From positions 127,923 through 191,922 of the forward strand of contig CAYUMH010000001.1 in NCBI GenBank assembly GCA_964445775.1: 64,000 nucleotides of DNA, read 5' to 3'. The notes beneath the pieces were generated by a model that did no database searches, was not told the origin of the DNA, and saw only the letters and a list, made by a program, of their open reading frames with translations. Below, one piece after another: positions 17,466-26,706 of this stretch. The stretch comes from Terrimonas sp964445775. GTDB lineage: Bacteria > Bacteroidota > Bacteroidia > Chitinophagales > Chitinophagaceae. The position numbers and the translations under genes are program-made. Position 1 is the first letter of the stretch. Every line of letters starts with the position of its first letter.

Positions 17466-17548
17466 GATAACCGGCTGATGATAACCGAAGGGAAATTCTT
17501 ACTAAGCAAATACAAAATATAAAAGGTCAACAGTATTGTTGACCTTTT
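17466..17548 (+). pseudogene. Diverged copy of acetylesterase 3' end plus terminator
   Basis: 17466-17492 resembles the last codons of the acetylesterase gene (16902-16927, sharing ATGATAACCGAAGGGAAA), and at 17521-17548 a 12-bp-stem hairpin AAAAGGTCAACA/TGTTGACCTTTT takes the place of its terminator. The hairpin itself may still function as a terminator. Confidence 0.65.
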
Positions 17549-17685
17549 ATTATGTTCATCATCAGCAGTGTAACTATCATCGCCTGTTGCCACAGTTTAC
17601 CCCAACAAAATTGTTGGACTCGCTTGTACTGTATTAATTCTATTAGCCATGATGTAGTACTCCGTTTTTATTTGTAATACTTTCG

Positions 17686-18102
17686 CTAGCGGGTTAAATA
17701 ATAGGTTTGGGTATAAGTGGTGCCTTGTGATGTTGCCGTGTTTTTAAACGTGAGTTTATTATCCGTCAGCTCTACAATGATTTGTTCATTGTCCCATAAC
17801 ATCAGCTTATTGTTTGGCTTCACTTCATAATCAAATTCATCTTCCCCTTCTGCATTGGTTTTCACCCTGCCGTTGGCGAAAAACTCGAAGTACACGTTTT
17901 TCGGGTCATTATTGATTACTTCAGGAGGGTTGTTGCCGACTTTTGTTTCTTCTATAAATTCTACTAAATTCCAGTAGCCCAGAATTTTTTGCCGCATCAT
18001 TTGTACCTTTTTATCTTCTTCACTGGCACCATCCTTTTTCTTACAAGCCGTTGCTGTAATTATTAATCCCAGGAAGAGCATCATTATTATTCGTGTTTTC
18101 AT
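17686..18102 (-). CDS. Small lipocalin-like lipoprotein
   Basis: 138 aa with a lipoprotein signal peptide (lipobox TATAC followed by KKK). After a Lys-rich linker comes ILGYWNLVEFIEE and a run of short beta strands ending in TYTQTYYLTR, the pattern of lipocalin-like or META-type single-domain lipoproteins of Bacteroidota. Function unknown. The neighbouring gene 11 bases upstream encodes a protein of the same layout, so this is a tandem duplicate pair. Confidence 0.65.
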   Translation of the reverse strand: MKTRIIMMLFLGLIITATACKKKDGASEEDKKVQMMRQKILGYWNLVEFIEETKVGNNPPEVINNDPKNVYFEFFANGRVKTNAEGEDEFDYEVKPNNKLMLWDNEQIIVELTDNKLTFKNTATSQGTTYTQTYYLTR

Positions 18103-18113
18103 CTGTTTGGTAT

Positions 18114-18524
18114 TTATTTACTTAAAGTAATAGTGATTGTATATGTTATGCCATCACTATCCTGCGAAATATGGCGCATTACAAACTTGCTTTCGGAGAG
18201 TTCAGTTATGGTATATGTACCACCGTCAAAGATTATCTCAGTATCATTAAGCAGGGTGTAATCATCCTGTTTTTCTTCGCCGCCGTTTATTACGAAATAC
18301 AAAGTATCGTCACTGCGAAAATCAATATAATCGCCAGGTTTTCCAGGCCTTGTAATGATTTTAACAGGGTTGGGCGGTTCTGCGGTTTCTGTAATCTGCG
18401 AAATATAATTCCACTTGCCCATTATTTTTTCCTGTGTGGACATGTCATCGTTTTTGTCTTTCTTACAGCCTGTTACGGTAATTATTGATACCAGAGCTAG
18501 CAGGATTAAAGTCGTTTTTTTCAT
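18114..18524 (-). CDS. Small lipocalin-like lipoprotein, paralogue
   Basis: About 136 aa from MKKTTLILLA, the start that gives a proper lipoprotein signal (lipobox TVTGC); two upstream in-frame starts would bury it. Contains IMGKWNYISQITET and DGITYTITITLSK at the end, matching the layout of the downstream lipoprotein (GYWNLVEFIEET, TYTQTYYLTR). Likely outer-membrane or periplasm-anchored; the ligand is unknown. Confidence 0.65.
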   Translation of the reverse strand: MKKTTLILLALVSIITVTGCKKDKNDDMSTQEKIMGKWNYISQITETAEPPNPVKIITRPGKPGDYIDFRSDDTLYFVINGGEEKQDDYTLLNDTEIIFDGGTYTITELSESKFVMRHISQDSDGITYTITITLSK

Positions 18525-18580
18525 GTGCATATTGTTTAATGACTGTAGCAACATAGGGTGTACAAATCGGTTTCTACTAT

Positions 18581-19201
18581 TTATTCAACCAGGTATTTTA
18601 AAGAAATATAATAGTATTGGTCTTCCTTTGGCTGGTAATAAGTGGTGTTTTCTTCTTCTTCATTAATGGTAGAATAATCGATAGCAGTCTGTAACGCCCC
18701 CAATTTTTTACCAAGGGCGGCGGCCAGTTTTTCTGCACGTGTTTTTCCGTCAGCAACGGCGGTGGTTATTATTTTGGAAAAATCTTTTACCGGCAGGTAA
18801 ATAACACGACGGGCGGTAATAGATATGGCGCCTGTTTTATCTTGTGTAAGATTATTCAGTGTTATCACTTCTTCCGGCTTGGTGATTTCAATGCTATAGA
18901 GGTTGCCACCGGCACTATATTGTGTCAGTGCATAAGCAAGTTTATCCTCCTTAAACCGACTCTTATCAAAGCCGGCGGCTTTAGCCTTGTCAAAAAAAGC
19001 TTTTTTTACCTGCTCTCCTGTTCTTTTATCTTCGGTATAAGCCAGATCTTCTGTTATCACTATATCCAGTACATACGATTTAATGGTTCTCTCAATTTTT
19101 GCCACGCCTCTTACTTCTATAAATGACCTTTCCGTGGTTTGGCCAGGAACATCACAGATAACTATTGTGAAAGAAAGCAGGAATAATATAGTAGACTTCA
19201 T
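18581..19201 (-). CDS. SIMPL domain protein (DUF541)
   Basis: 206 aa with a signal peptide (cleavage near PGQT). FIEVRGVAKIERTIKSYVLDI at about 27-47 and the conserved DGKTRAEKLAAALGKKLG helix at about 152-169 are the two marks of SIMPL/DUF541 periplasmic proteins. Members bind partners in stress or signalling contexts, but no general activity is fixed. It runs leftward toward the two lipoprotein genes. Confidence 0.75.
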   Translation of the reverse strand: MKSTILFLLSFTIVICDVPGQTTERSFIEVRGVAKIERTIKSYVLDIVITEDLAYTEDKRTGEQVKKAFFDKAKAAGFDKSRFKEDKLAYALTQYSAGGNLYSIEITKPEEVITLNNLTQDKTGAISITARRVIYLPVKDFSKIITTAVADGKTRAEKLAAALGKKLGALQTAIDYSTINEEEENTTYYQPKEDQYYYISLKYLVE

Positions 19202-19245
19202 AAAATAGTATTAAAGGCTGTGAAAAGTCAATCGCAGGCGGCTGC

Positions 19246-19578
19246 CTATGTTAAAAAACTGAATTTTTTCTCAAAAAAAGATCCGATTAAAGGCACGGGC
19301 TTCGTGACCCCGTTGGACGCATTAATAATACCTAAAACCAGCAGGATGAATGGAATAAGAGAGAGTAAAGAAAAAACAAGGGATAATGCCGAAATGACAG
19401 ACATTAAAATACCGGCAACAATAGAAACAATGATGCTGAAAATGAATACACCAAGGCTTTGTTCCAGGTGATAAGTAACAAAGGGATCTTTTTCCGGCTG
19501 ATCTTTATAAGAGAACCAGGCTATCAGCCAGCCAATAATGGTAATGTAGGATACAATTGTGAGCGTTTTGTTGTTCAT
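19246..19578 (-). CDS. Tic20-like/DUF4870 small membrane protein
   Basis: 110 aa with about three membrane helices: TIVSYITIIGWLIAWF near the N-terminus, and two long hydrophobic stretches at about 45-90. The HLEQSLG block after the first helix and the ending NGVTKPVPLIG are typical of this DUF4870-type family. Function unknown. Confidence 0.7.
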   Translation of the reverse strand: MNNKTLTIVSYITIIGWLIAWFSYKDQPEKDPFVTYHLEQSLGVFIFSIIVSIVAGILMSVISALSLVFSLLSLIPFILLVLGIINASNGVTKPVPLIGSFFEKKFSFLT

Positions 19579-19815
19579 AAATTAAATTTTGTTTCTACAG
19601 CAAAGATGCTGGCCTGAGCCTTCGTTTTCCAACAATTTGGCATCTACAAAACATCTACAGGAATAGAAAAAATGAGCTATAAAACATCTACAAACTCCCT
19701 TTTTAGCTTTAGGATATGGTATACAGTACCAGTAGTTAAATATAGTTATAGGGGCAAGTTGTATTTTTGTCTTCTGCGGCTTTCTAACATTCATACTTAA
19801 TGCGGGATAATTATT

Positions 19816-21633
19816 ATGAAGTATTCTATAAGGCTCCTGGTTATCATATTAGTTGTTTTTGCCGGTCTTAATAATACCAGGGCACAATCCGTTATCGAAG
19901 ATTCGCTAAAAACTGTTCTTCGCAGCCCTAACCTAAGCCCGGAGCAAAAGACCATGACATTATCGCATCTTGGCCGCAATAGGTATGAAACGGACCTTCC
20001 CTCTGCTTTAACCACTACGAATGAAGCGGTGCAATTAAGTCGTAAGTTTTCTGACGGACAATACAGCGCTTTTGCTTTGGCCACACTCACCTATTTGAAT
20101 GTACAACGGGACAGCCTCGTGTTGGCTCAAAAAAATATCGACAGCGCGTTATATTATACATCAAAATCTGCCAACAGGGTTATTAACGGCTACGTATGGT
20201 TAAGAAAAGGCTGGTTGGAGTATTATGTAAATAATACAGATAAAGCTACGGCAAGCCTGTTCAAAGCACTGCAACTGCTGGAGGGGCAAAAAGCGTATGC
20301 TTACGAAAGCCTTGTATATCACTATTTAGCCAGTATTTATGCCGATTTGAAGGATGTGAAAAATTTAAAAAAATACACCCGGCTAAGCCAAAATGCAGCC
20401 TACCAATCAGGAGAGCCGGATATTATCTGCAATGCCTACCTGGCTACCGGATCTTCCTTTTTGAAGGATTTTAGAAAGGACCCCTCACAAAAAAACCAAT
20501 TGGATTCTGCCATTTTCTATAACCGGCAATTACTGTTACTATCTCAATCGCAGCCAAAGCGAATAGTAAATCATAACAATGTAGCGGCGGCAGCTTTAAA
20601 TATGGCGAATATTTATTGGGAGTTCTTTCCAAAAACGTATAAAGACAGTGCCGAAAATTATATCAACCTTTCTTTGGCAGTTGCCCGAAAAACCAGGCAT
20701 GAAGAAATTATTGCCAATTGTTATGGCATTTTAAGTGAATATGCCATAGCCGAGGGAAATTATGCCGAAGCAGAAAGATTGTTCCTGTCGGGTTTTGCAG
20801 AAGTAGACCGTAATGCGGGCGGCAGTATGCAGGTAAAAGCTGCTATGATGAAAGGGCTGGCAGCCGTAGCTGAAAAAAGTGATAACCAGGTAAAAGCGTT
20901 AAACTACTATAAACAATATATGCGCTTCGAATGGGAAGCATACAATGCCGGAAAATTATCTATAGCTCAAAGGCTTGAAGTGCAATATGAAGCAGAAAAA
21001 AAGGACAAAGAATTGGAAACACTCCAGGAAAGGGCAGCATTTAATAAAAAACTCAATTTTATTTCTATCGGCCTGGTAATAGCTGCTGTGCTTGCGCTTA
21101 TTTTTCTCTTCCGTTCTTATCATTTCCGGCTGAGATCTTCTATTCAGCAGCAGCGGCTGCGAACGGAAGAAGCGGCCCGACTTAAAGCAGAGCAGGAACT
21201 GTTGCAGGAAAGGCAGGACCGGCTGCAAAAAGAACTGTTGGCCGGTAGTTTACAGATGGAACAAAAAAATGAGATTTTACAAACAATGCGGGACAAATTA
21301 GCGCAACCGGAAGGCGGGGCACTTAAAAATCAGATGGAGCGCATATTAAAAGAAGACGAGCGGATGGACGAGGATATAGAGCATGCAAAAGCCAGCCTGA
21401 CGAATATACACCCGGAATTTTTTAACCGCCTGCAGCAGCTGGCTAATAATAAGCTTACGCGGCTGGATCTAAAACACTGTTCATACATATTAATGGGTCT
21501 TTCCAATAAGGAAATTGCCAATCGGTTAGGAGTAGACCCTAAAAGTATCCTCATGGCGCGATACCGGATAAAACAAAAACTCAACATGAAAAAGGAAGAT
21601 AGCTTAGACCTTGCTATACAAAAACTAAGTTGA
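19816..21633 (+). CDS. TPR-containing membrane regulator with LuxR-type HTH
   Basis: 605 aa. A signal peptide (ending RAQS) is followed by about 380 residues of tetratricopeptide-like helical repeats, one membrane helix at about 412-433 (IGLVIAAVLALIFLF), a Gln/Glu-rich coiled coil (about 440-505), and a C-terminal LuxR-type helix-turn-helix with LSNKEIANRLGVDPKSIL (about 563-580). The layout puts the sensor in the periplasm and the DNA-binding domain in the cytoplasm, a one-component arrangement common in this phylum. Target genes cannot be read from the sequence; the nearest downstream unit is the ABC exporter. Confidence 0.85.
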   Translation: MKYSIRLLVIILVVFAGLNNTRAQSVIEDSLKTVLRSPNLSPEQKTMTLSHLGRNRYETDLPSALTTTNEAVQLSRKFSDGQYSAFALATLTYLNVQRDSLVLAQKNIDSALYYTSKSANRVINGYVWLRKGWLEYYVNNTDKATASLFKALQLLEGQKAYAYESLVYHYLASIYADLKDVKNLKKYTRLSQNAAYQSGEPDIICNAYLATGSSFLKDFRKDPSQKNQLDSAIFYNRQLLLLSQSQPKRIVNHNNVAAAALNMANIYWEFFPKTYKDSAENYINLSLAVARKTRHEEIIANCYGILSEYAIAEGNYAEAERLFLSGFAEVDRNAGGSMQVKAAMMKGLAAVAEKSDNQVKALNYYKQYMRFEWEAYNAGKLSIAQRLEVQYEAEKKDKELETLQERAAFNKKLNFISIGLVIAAVLALIFLFRSYHFRLRSSIQQQRLRTEEAARLKAEQELLQERQDRLQKELLAGSLQMEQKNEILQTMRDKLAQPEGGALKNQMERILKEDERMDEDIEHAKASLTNIHPEFFNRLQQLANNKLTRLDLKHCSYILMGLSNKEIANRLGVDPKSILMARYRIKQKLNMKKEDSLDLAIQKLS

Positions 21634-21704
21634 ATGGGGGTATAATGCCGCTGTTGGCTTTGCACCGATTCTTACACAAACACCAGCAAATGTTTCCCAA
21701 ATGT

Positions 21705-21742
21705 TTCCCAGCCGGGTCTTCCGCAGGAGACCCGGCTGGGAA
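21705..21742 (+). repeat. CGCAGG-loop hairpin with 15-bp stem
   Basis: Perfect stem TTCCCAGCCGGGTCT/AGACCCGGCTGGGAA around an 8-base loop TCCGCAGG. The region 21634-21952 between the regulator and the exporter holds this hairpin and the one at 21782 and otherwise shows no gene. Confidence 0.8.
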
Positions 21743-21781
21743 GAAACACTGATCTTTTTAAATGTAGAACATGTTACTAAT

Positions 21782-21807
21782 GCTGAGTCCCCTGCGGGAG
21801 ACTCAGC
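21782..21807 (-). repeat. CGCAGG-loop hairpin
   Basis: Identical to the hairpins at 17057 and 17204, with the same following bases CTAAGAAT. Confidence 0.8.
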
Positions 21808-21952
21808 TAAGAATAACATCCCAACACAATTTTCTGCGAAAGCCTGTGTAAATCATCTGTAAAAAGCTTCGGAAAAAACAAAAAACAGTTCACTCCCGTT
21901 CATACCTGAATCAGCCTGTTTGTTCCCTAACTATCAGTATCTTGCAGCCCCA

Positions 21953-22690
21953 ATGGCAACGGCTATCAGTATACAAAACTTATCGTTCAGTTACGGTGAA
22001 CAAACCGTGCTTAACCAGCTTAACCTGGAAGTGCAGGCCGGGGAGCGGTTTGGCATTTTCGGCCCTAATGGCGCCGGCAAAACTACTTTGATGAGTATTA
22101 TTACCGGCCTGATTAAATATCATACCGGCAATGTGCGTATACAGGACCTGGAAGTAAAAGAGAACAGTACGGCCGTTAAAAAAATACTGGGCTTTGTGCC
22201 ACAGGATTTTTCATTTTACCAGGAACTGAGCCCGGCTGAAAACCTGGCTTTTTTTGGAGCCTGGGCCGGGTTAAACGCACAGGAGATCAAAACCAAGACC
22301 AGTGAATTATTACAGGTAATGGCTTTGGACCATGTAAAAAACAAACCGGTACAACATTTTTCAGGCGGTATGAAACGCAGGGTAAACCTGGCCATTGCCG
22401 TATTGGCCAACCCGGCAATTGTAATACTGGACGAACCGACCGTGGGGGTGGATGTACAAACCCGTCACGCTATTATTGATTATTTAAAACAGTTGAACAG
22501 GCAGGGAACTACTTTATTGTATACCTCGCATCAGCTGCATGAGGCCGAAGACCTCTGTAACCGTTTTGCGTTAATGGACGAGGGCCGCATACTGGTGAAC
22601 GATAGCCTGGATAACCTGCTGCAGCAACACCACCAGCAGGGACTGGAAGGTTTGTTTTTACAGCTGACCGGAAGGGCGTACAGGCATTAA
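21953..22690 (+). CDS. ABC transporter ATP-binding protein
   Basis: About 245 aa from MATAISIQNL; a TTG 11 codons upstream is not convincing. Walker A GPNGAGKTT (about 38-46), signature FSGGMKRR (about 136-143), Walker B VILDEPTVG (about 156-164) and the switch His in YTSHQLHEAED (about 190) are intact. It belongs to the CcmA/ABC-2 group that powers export, and pairs with the permease 84 bases downstream. Bases 21980-22051 recur in broken form at 17380. Confidence 0.9.
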   Translation: MATAISIQNLSFSYGEQTVLNQLNLEVQAGERFGIFGPNGAGKTTLMSIITGLIKYHTGNVRIQDLEVKENSTAVKKILGFVPQDFSFYQELSPAENLAFFGAWAGLNAQEIKTKTSELLQVMALDHVKNKPVQHFSGGMKRRVNLAIAVLANPAIVILDEPTVGVDVQTRHAIIDYLKQLNRQGTTLLYTSHQLHEAEDLCNRFALMDEGRILVNDSLDNLLQQHHQQGLEGLFLQLTGRAYRH

Positions 22691-22774
22691 AGGTTATAAG
22701 TAATAAAGTTTTAAATTATAAGCAAAACAATCTGAAATCTTATATCTCCATACTAAAATCTGTATACTAAATAA

Positions 22775-24064
22775 ATGTTTCGTCTCTGGAGTACCATACA
22801 AAAAGATGTGCGCATACTCACCCGCGATAAAGTGGGGCTGGCACTGATGTTTTTAATGCCGGTGGTTTTGGCCATTGTGATCACTTCGGTGCAGAATGGT
22901 ACGTTCGAGATGGTGAATGATAATAAAATAGCGATTGTTCTTTTTAATAAGGATAATGGCCCGGCGGCGCAGGAGCTGGTGCAGTCGATGGAAAAGACCG
23001 GCATGTTCGCTATTACAAAAGGCGAGCCAGCCGCCGATGAAGCCGCCATAAAAAAGATCATGCACGATAAGGACGCTATGCTGGCCATCGTGATCCCATC
23101 CCGTTATTCTGCCGATGTAATGGCAAGAGCAAAAAGCGTATCGGAAAAAGCGCTGAAAAATGTAGTGGGGGGCGACAGTACCGGTATACCCACACCCGCA
23201 GCTGATAGTTTAACCCCGTTAACTCTGTATTATCACCCGGTATTGCAGCAGTCATTCCGTAAAAGTGTAGATGGTGCTATGAGCAGTGTTTTGCAGGTAG
23301 TGCAAAGCAAATACATTGTCCAGGAGCTTTATTTTAATATTAATAACGAAGCTATTCCCGATTCGGTGGAGAGCCAGATCGTAGGCCAGCAAACTGCCAT
23401 TACACAGGTACCTGTTTCCAGAGATGGTAACCGCAATGTGCCCAATGCTACCCAGCATAATATTCCTGCATGGACAGTATTTGCCATGTTCTTTATCGTT
23501 ATTTCTTTAGGCAGTAGTATTGTTCGGGAAAAACGCAGCGGCAGTTTTATCCGTTTGCGTACATTACCAACGCATTTTGGTGTGGCTATGCTGAGTAAAC
23601 AAATTACTTATGTGTGTATCACATTTTTACAGGCAGTGGTCATTTTTACGCTGGGCGTTTTACTGTTTCCGTTAATAGGCTTACCACAGTTAAACCTGCC
23701 GCATGATATTGCGGGTCTTTTACTGGTAACGTTTATTAGTGGGTGGTGCGCCACCAGTTTTGCATTATGTATTGGCGCCTGGGCGGGTACGCAGGAGCAG
23801 GCCAATGGTATTGGTGCTGTTTCCATTGTATTACTGGCGGCCGTTGGAGGCGTGCTGGTGCCGGCTTTTGCCATGCCATCATCCTTTGTGTTTATTATGA
23901 AACTATCACCGCTGCACTGGTGCCTGGAAGCGTATTACGGCCTGTTTTTAGAAGGCGGCAAGCTGGGCGATATAATCATGAATATTATACCTTTGCTGGT
24001 AATTACCCTACTATTCCAGGCATTGGCCTGGTGGGCATTGAAACGTAAGGGATTGGTACAGTAG
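22775..24064 (+). CDS. ABC-2 type transporter permease
   Basis: 429 aa. One membrane helix near the N-terminus (ALMFLMPVVLAIVI, about 24-37), a periplasmic domain of about 190 residues, then five to six helices from about 232 to 425, the YhhJ/NodJ-like order of ABC-2 exporters. Forms an exporter with the upstream ATPase; such pairs export drugs, lipids or polysaccharides. The substrate is unknown. Confidence 0.88.
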   Translation: MFRLWSTIQKDVRILTRDKVGLALMFLMPVVLAIVITSVQNGTFEMVNDNKIAIVLFNKDNGPAAQELVQSMEKTGMFAITKGEPAADEAAIKKIMHDKDAMLAIVIPSRYSADVMARAKSVSEKALKNVVGGDSTGIPTPAADSLTPLTLYYHPVLQQSFRKSVDGAMSSVLQVVQSKYIVQELYFNINNEAIPDSVESQIVGQQTAITQVPVSRDGNRNVPNATQHNIPAWTVFAMFFIVISLGSSIVREKRSGSFIRLRTLPTHFGVAMLSKQITYVCITFLQAVVIFTLGVLLFPLIGLPQLNLPHDIAGLLLVTFISGWCATSFALCIGAWAGTQEQANGIGAVSIVLLAAVGGVLVPAFAMPSSFVFIMKLSPLHWCLEAYYGLFLEGGKLGDIIMNIIPLLVITLLFQALAWWALKRKGLVQ

Positions 24065-24210
24065 TTGCCGGAAAAGCAACATAATGGTTATTGGTTAATA
24101 GTTAAAGGTTGCCAGTAATGGTGCATTTGTTGCAAATTGCTTAAGTAAAGAAATAAAAAAGTTAAAAAGGCCTCACTGTTTTATAAAACCGGTGGGCTAA
24201 TATATATAAC

Positions 24211-24474
24211 ATGGAAACAGTACAATTAAAACAGCAGTTGAAAGAACAGATCATTAAGTTTTTAAACCTCACTACCGTTAAACCGGAAGATATTAAAGAC
24301 GATGAACCGCTGTTTGGAGAAGGACTTGGTTTGGATTCTATTGACTCAATAGAGTTGATCGTGTTACTGAGCCGTGAGTATGGTATTAATATCCAGGACC
24401 CGAAAGAAGGGCGCAAAATTTTAGTGGACATTAATACAATGGTTGACTATATTGAAAAAAACCGTACAAAATAA
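24211..24474 (+). CDS. Acyl carrier protein (aryl-polyene/flexirubin-like)
   Basis: 87 aa, with the 4'-phosphopantetheine attachment serine in GLGLDSIDSIEL (Ser about residue 39). The run DPKEGRKILVDINTMVDYIE at the C-terminus resembles the carrier proteins encoded in aryl-polyene and flexirubin clusters more than housekeeping AcpP. It stands 8 bases ahead of a ketosynthase, which it presumably serves. Confidence 0.85.
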   Translation: METVQLKQQLKEQIIKFLNLTTVKPEDIKDDEPLFGEGLGLDSIDSIELIVLLSREYGINIQDPKEGRKILVDINTMVDYIEKNRTK

Positions 24475-24482
24475 CCCAGGTA

Positions 24483-25676
24483 TTGAGTCGCATATGCATT
24501 ACAGGCATGGGCGCTATCAGCGCTATTGGTAACAGTGTGGCTGACAACAGGGCCGCTTTACAGCAGGGAATAACCGGTATTCAGCGGGAATCACAGTTTG
24601 CCTCACGTTATGCCGGAACCCTACCTTTCGGAGAAGTTAAAACCAGCACCGCCGGTTTACAGGAACAATTGAATATTACGGCACCGGGTGTTACCCGCAC
24701 TTCGCTGCTGGCCTTACACGCTTTGCAGGAAGCCATTGCTGATGCGGGCTTGTCGCAGGAGTTACTCATGTCCGGCGATACAGCGCTGATCGGCGCCAGT
24801 ACGGTGGGCGGCATGTGCCTTACTGATGAGTTGTACAATGATGCCAACAGTACAACGGGTGAAGGCTCACCTTATGTGTCCAGCTACGATAATGCTTCCG
24901 TTACTTTATTCCTGCAGCAATACTTTCATATCGGCGGAATTGTTAACACTATCAATACCGCCTGTTCCTCATCGGCCAATGCTATTGCTTTTGGTATGCG
25001 CCTGATCAACAGCGGCCTGGCCAAAAGGGCAATTGTGGGCGGAGCCGATAGTCTGGCCAAGTTTACCATTAATGGTTTTAAGGCCTTACATATTCTTTCG
25101 GCCGAACCTTGTGCTCCCTTTGATGCGGACCGCAGCGGCCTGAACCTGGGCGAAGCCGGGGCTTTTTTAATATTGGAAAAGGAAGAGGACCTGGCAGGCA
25201 GAAAAGCCTACGGCGTGGTAAGCGGTTATGGTAACAGTAATGACTCTTTTCACCCTTCCTCCATCTCTGCGGAAGGGGAAGGTCCTTTTTTAAGTATGCA
25301 AAGGGCCATTGATAAAGCGGGCTTGGAGCCTTCCTCCATTGATGTAATTAATGCACATGGAACAGCAACTGAAAATAATGACGAAACGGAGAGTGTAGCC
25401 ATGCAACGGCTCTTTGGTAAAGTGCCTGTATTTATGTCCACCAAATCCTATACCGGGCATACCCTGGGTGCTGCGGGGGCAATAGAAGCCATATATAGCT
25501 TATTAAAACTGCATTACGGCGAAATATATAGTTCCCTGCAATTTAAGCAACCTATTGCAGCCACTGGGCTGGTACCACAACTGCAATATACCAATATGGA
25601 CATACAACATATTATGTCCAACTCCTTTGGCTTTGGCGGCAATTGCAGTTCTCTTGTCTTTTCAAAAATCGGATAA
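24483..25676 (+). CDS. Beta-ketoacyl-ACP synthase (FabF-like)
   Basis: 397 aa, starting at TTG (MSRICITGMGAIS); no ATG fits better. The catalytic triad is complete: Cys in NTACSSSANA (about 161), His in NAHGTATENN (about 296) and His in TKSYTGHTLGAAGA (about 328). It condenses malonyl-ACP with an acyl starter. The pairing with a dedicated carrier protein and the moderate distance from FabF suggest a special pathway (polyene or flexirubin type) rather than general fatty-acid synthesis; this is inferred. Confidence 0.85.
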   Translation: MSRICITGMGAISAIGNSVADNRAALQQGITGIQRESQFASRYAGTLPFGEVKTSTAGLQEQLNITAPGVTRTSLLALHALQEAIADAGLSQELLMSGDTALIGASTVGGMCLTDELYNDANSTTGEGSPYVSSYDNASVTLFLQQYFHIGGIVNTINTACSSSANAIAFGMRLINSGLAKRAIVGGADSLAKFTINGFKALHILSAEPCAPFDADRSGLNLGEAGAFLILEKEEDLAGRKAYGVVSGYGNSNDSFHPSSISAEGEGPFLSMQRAIDKAGLEPSSIDVINAHGTATENNDETESVAMQRLFGKVPVFMSTKSYTGHTLGAAGAIEAIYSLLKLHYGEIYSSLQFKQPIAATGLVPQLQYTNMDIQHIMSNSFGFGGNCSSLVFSKIG

Positions 25677-25694
25677 AAATTAAAATAATTAATA

Positions 25695-26705
25695 GTGAAA
25701 TCATTAGTATGTGTTACCCCGGGAGAGTTTGCTTATCGTAATGATGAAGCTCCTGTTGCGGGGGCAGGGGAAACTTTGTTGCGTATTCAACGTATAGGCA
25801 TTTGCGGTACCGATTTACATGCTTATGAAGGCACTCAACCTTATTTTCAATATCCGCGTATACTGGGCCATGAGCTGGCTGCCGAAATTGTTACTACGGC
25901 CGCAGAAGGGTTTACAGCCGGTGAGGCTGTAACCATCATTCCATATTTTAATTGTGGCACCTGTGTGGCCTGTCGTAAAGGCAAGCCCAACTGTTGCGCA
26001 GCCATTCAGGTTTGTGGTGTGCATGTGGATGGTGGCATGCGCGAATACCTGGTAGTACCGGATTACAGCCTGGTAAAAAGCGAAGGCCTCAGCTGGGATG
26101 AGCTGGCCCTGGTAGAACCCTTGGCCATCGGCGCTCATGCCGTACGCAGGGCGGCAGTGGAAAAGGATGATGTGGTATTGGTTATTGGTGCCGGGCCAAT
26201 AGGGCTTGGTACGATGGAGTTTGCCCGCATAGCCGGTGCCAAAGTAATAGCCATGGATATTAACCCGCAACGCCTGGCCTTCTGTAAAGAAAAATTAAAC
26301 GTAACACATGCCGTAAATGCGGCAGATGCTGATGCGGTGGAACAGATAAAAACTATCACCGGTGGCGATATGGCCGATGTGGTAATAGACTGTACCGGCA
26401 ATTTAAGGGCTATCAATGGCATGATCAATTACCTGGCACATGGCGGCAGGGCTGTATTGGTGGGCTTACAGAAAGAAGCTTTCGCGTTTAACCATCCGGA
26501 GTTTCATAAACGAGAGTCTACTTTAATGAGCAGCCGTAATGCTACCCGTGAAGATTTTGATCATGTGGTATCGTCGATGAAAAACGGATGGGTTAATCCG
26601 GCAACCTATATTACCCATCGCTTAGATTTTGATCAGGTAAAGGATAGTTTTAAAAACCTGCTTGATCCGGCCATGGGTGTTATTAAGGCCATGATCACGA
26701 TCTGA
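25695..26705 (+). CDS. Zinc-dependent alcohol dehydrogenase
   Basis: 336 aa, GTG start (MKSLVCVTPG). Medium-chain dehydrogenase: catalytic zinc Cys in GICGTDLH (about 36-43) and His/Glu in GHELAAEI (about 58), four structural-zinc cysteines in CGTCVACRKGKPNCC (about 88-102), and a Rossmann motif IGAGPIGLGTME (about 160). Closest in look to sorbitol or threonine dehydrogenases, NAD(P)-dependent; the substrate is not fixed. It follows the ketosynthase by 18 bases and may share its transcript. The stop is 1 base from the end of convergent mutL. Confidence 0.85.
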   Translation: MKSLVCVTPGEFAYRNDEAPVAGAGETLLRIQRIGICGTDLHAYEGTQPYFQYPRILGHELAAEIVTTAAEGFTAGEAVTIIPYFNCGTCVACRKGKPNCCAAIQVCGVHVDGGMREYLVVPDYSLVKSEGLSWDELALVEPLAIGAHAVRRAAVEKDDVVLVIGAGPIGLGTMEFARIAGAKVIAMDINPQRLAFCKEKLNVTHAVNAADADAVEQIKTITGGDMADVVIDCTGNLRAINGMINYLAHGGRAVLVGLQKEAFAFNHPEFHKRESTLMSSRNATREDFDHVVSSMKNGWVNPATYITHRLDFDQVKDSFKNLLDPAMGVIKAMITI

Positions 26706-26706
26706 T

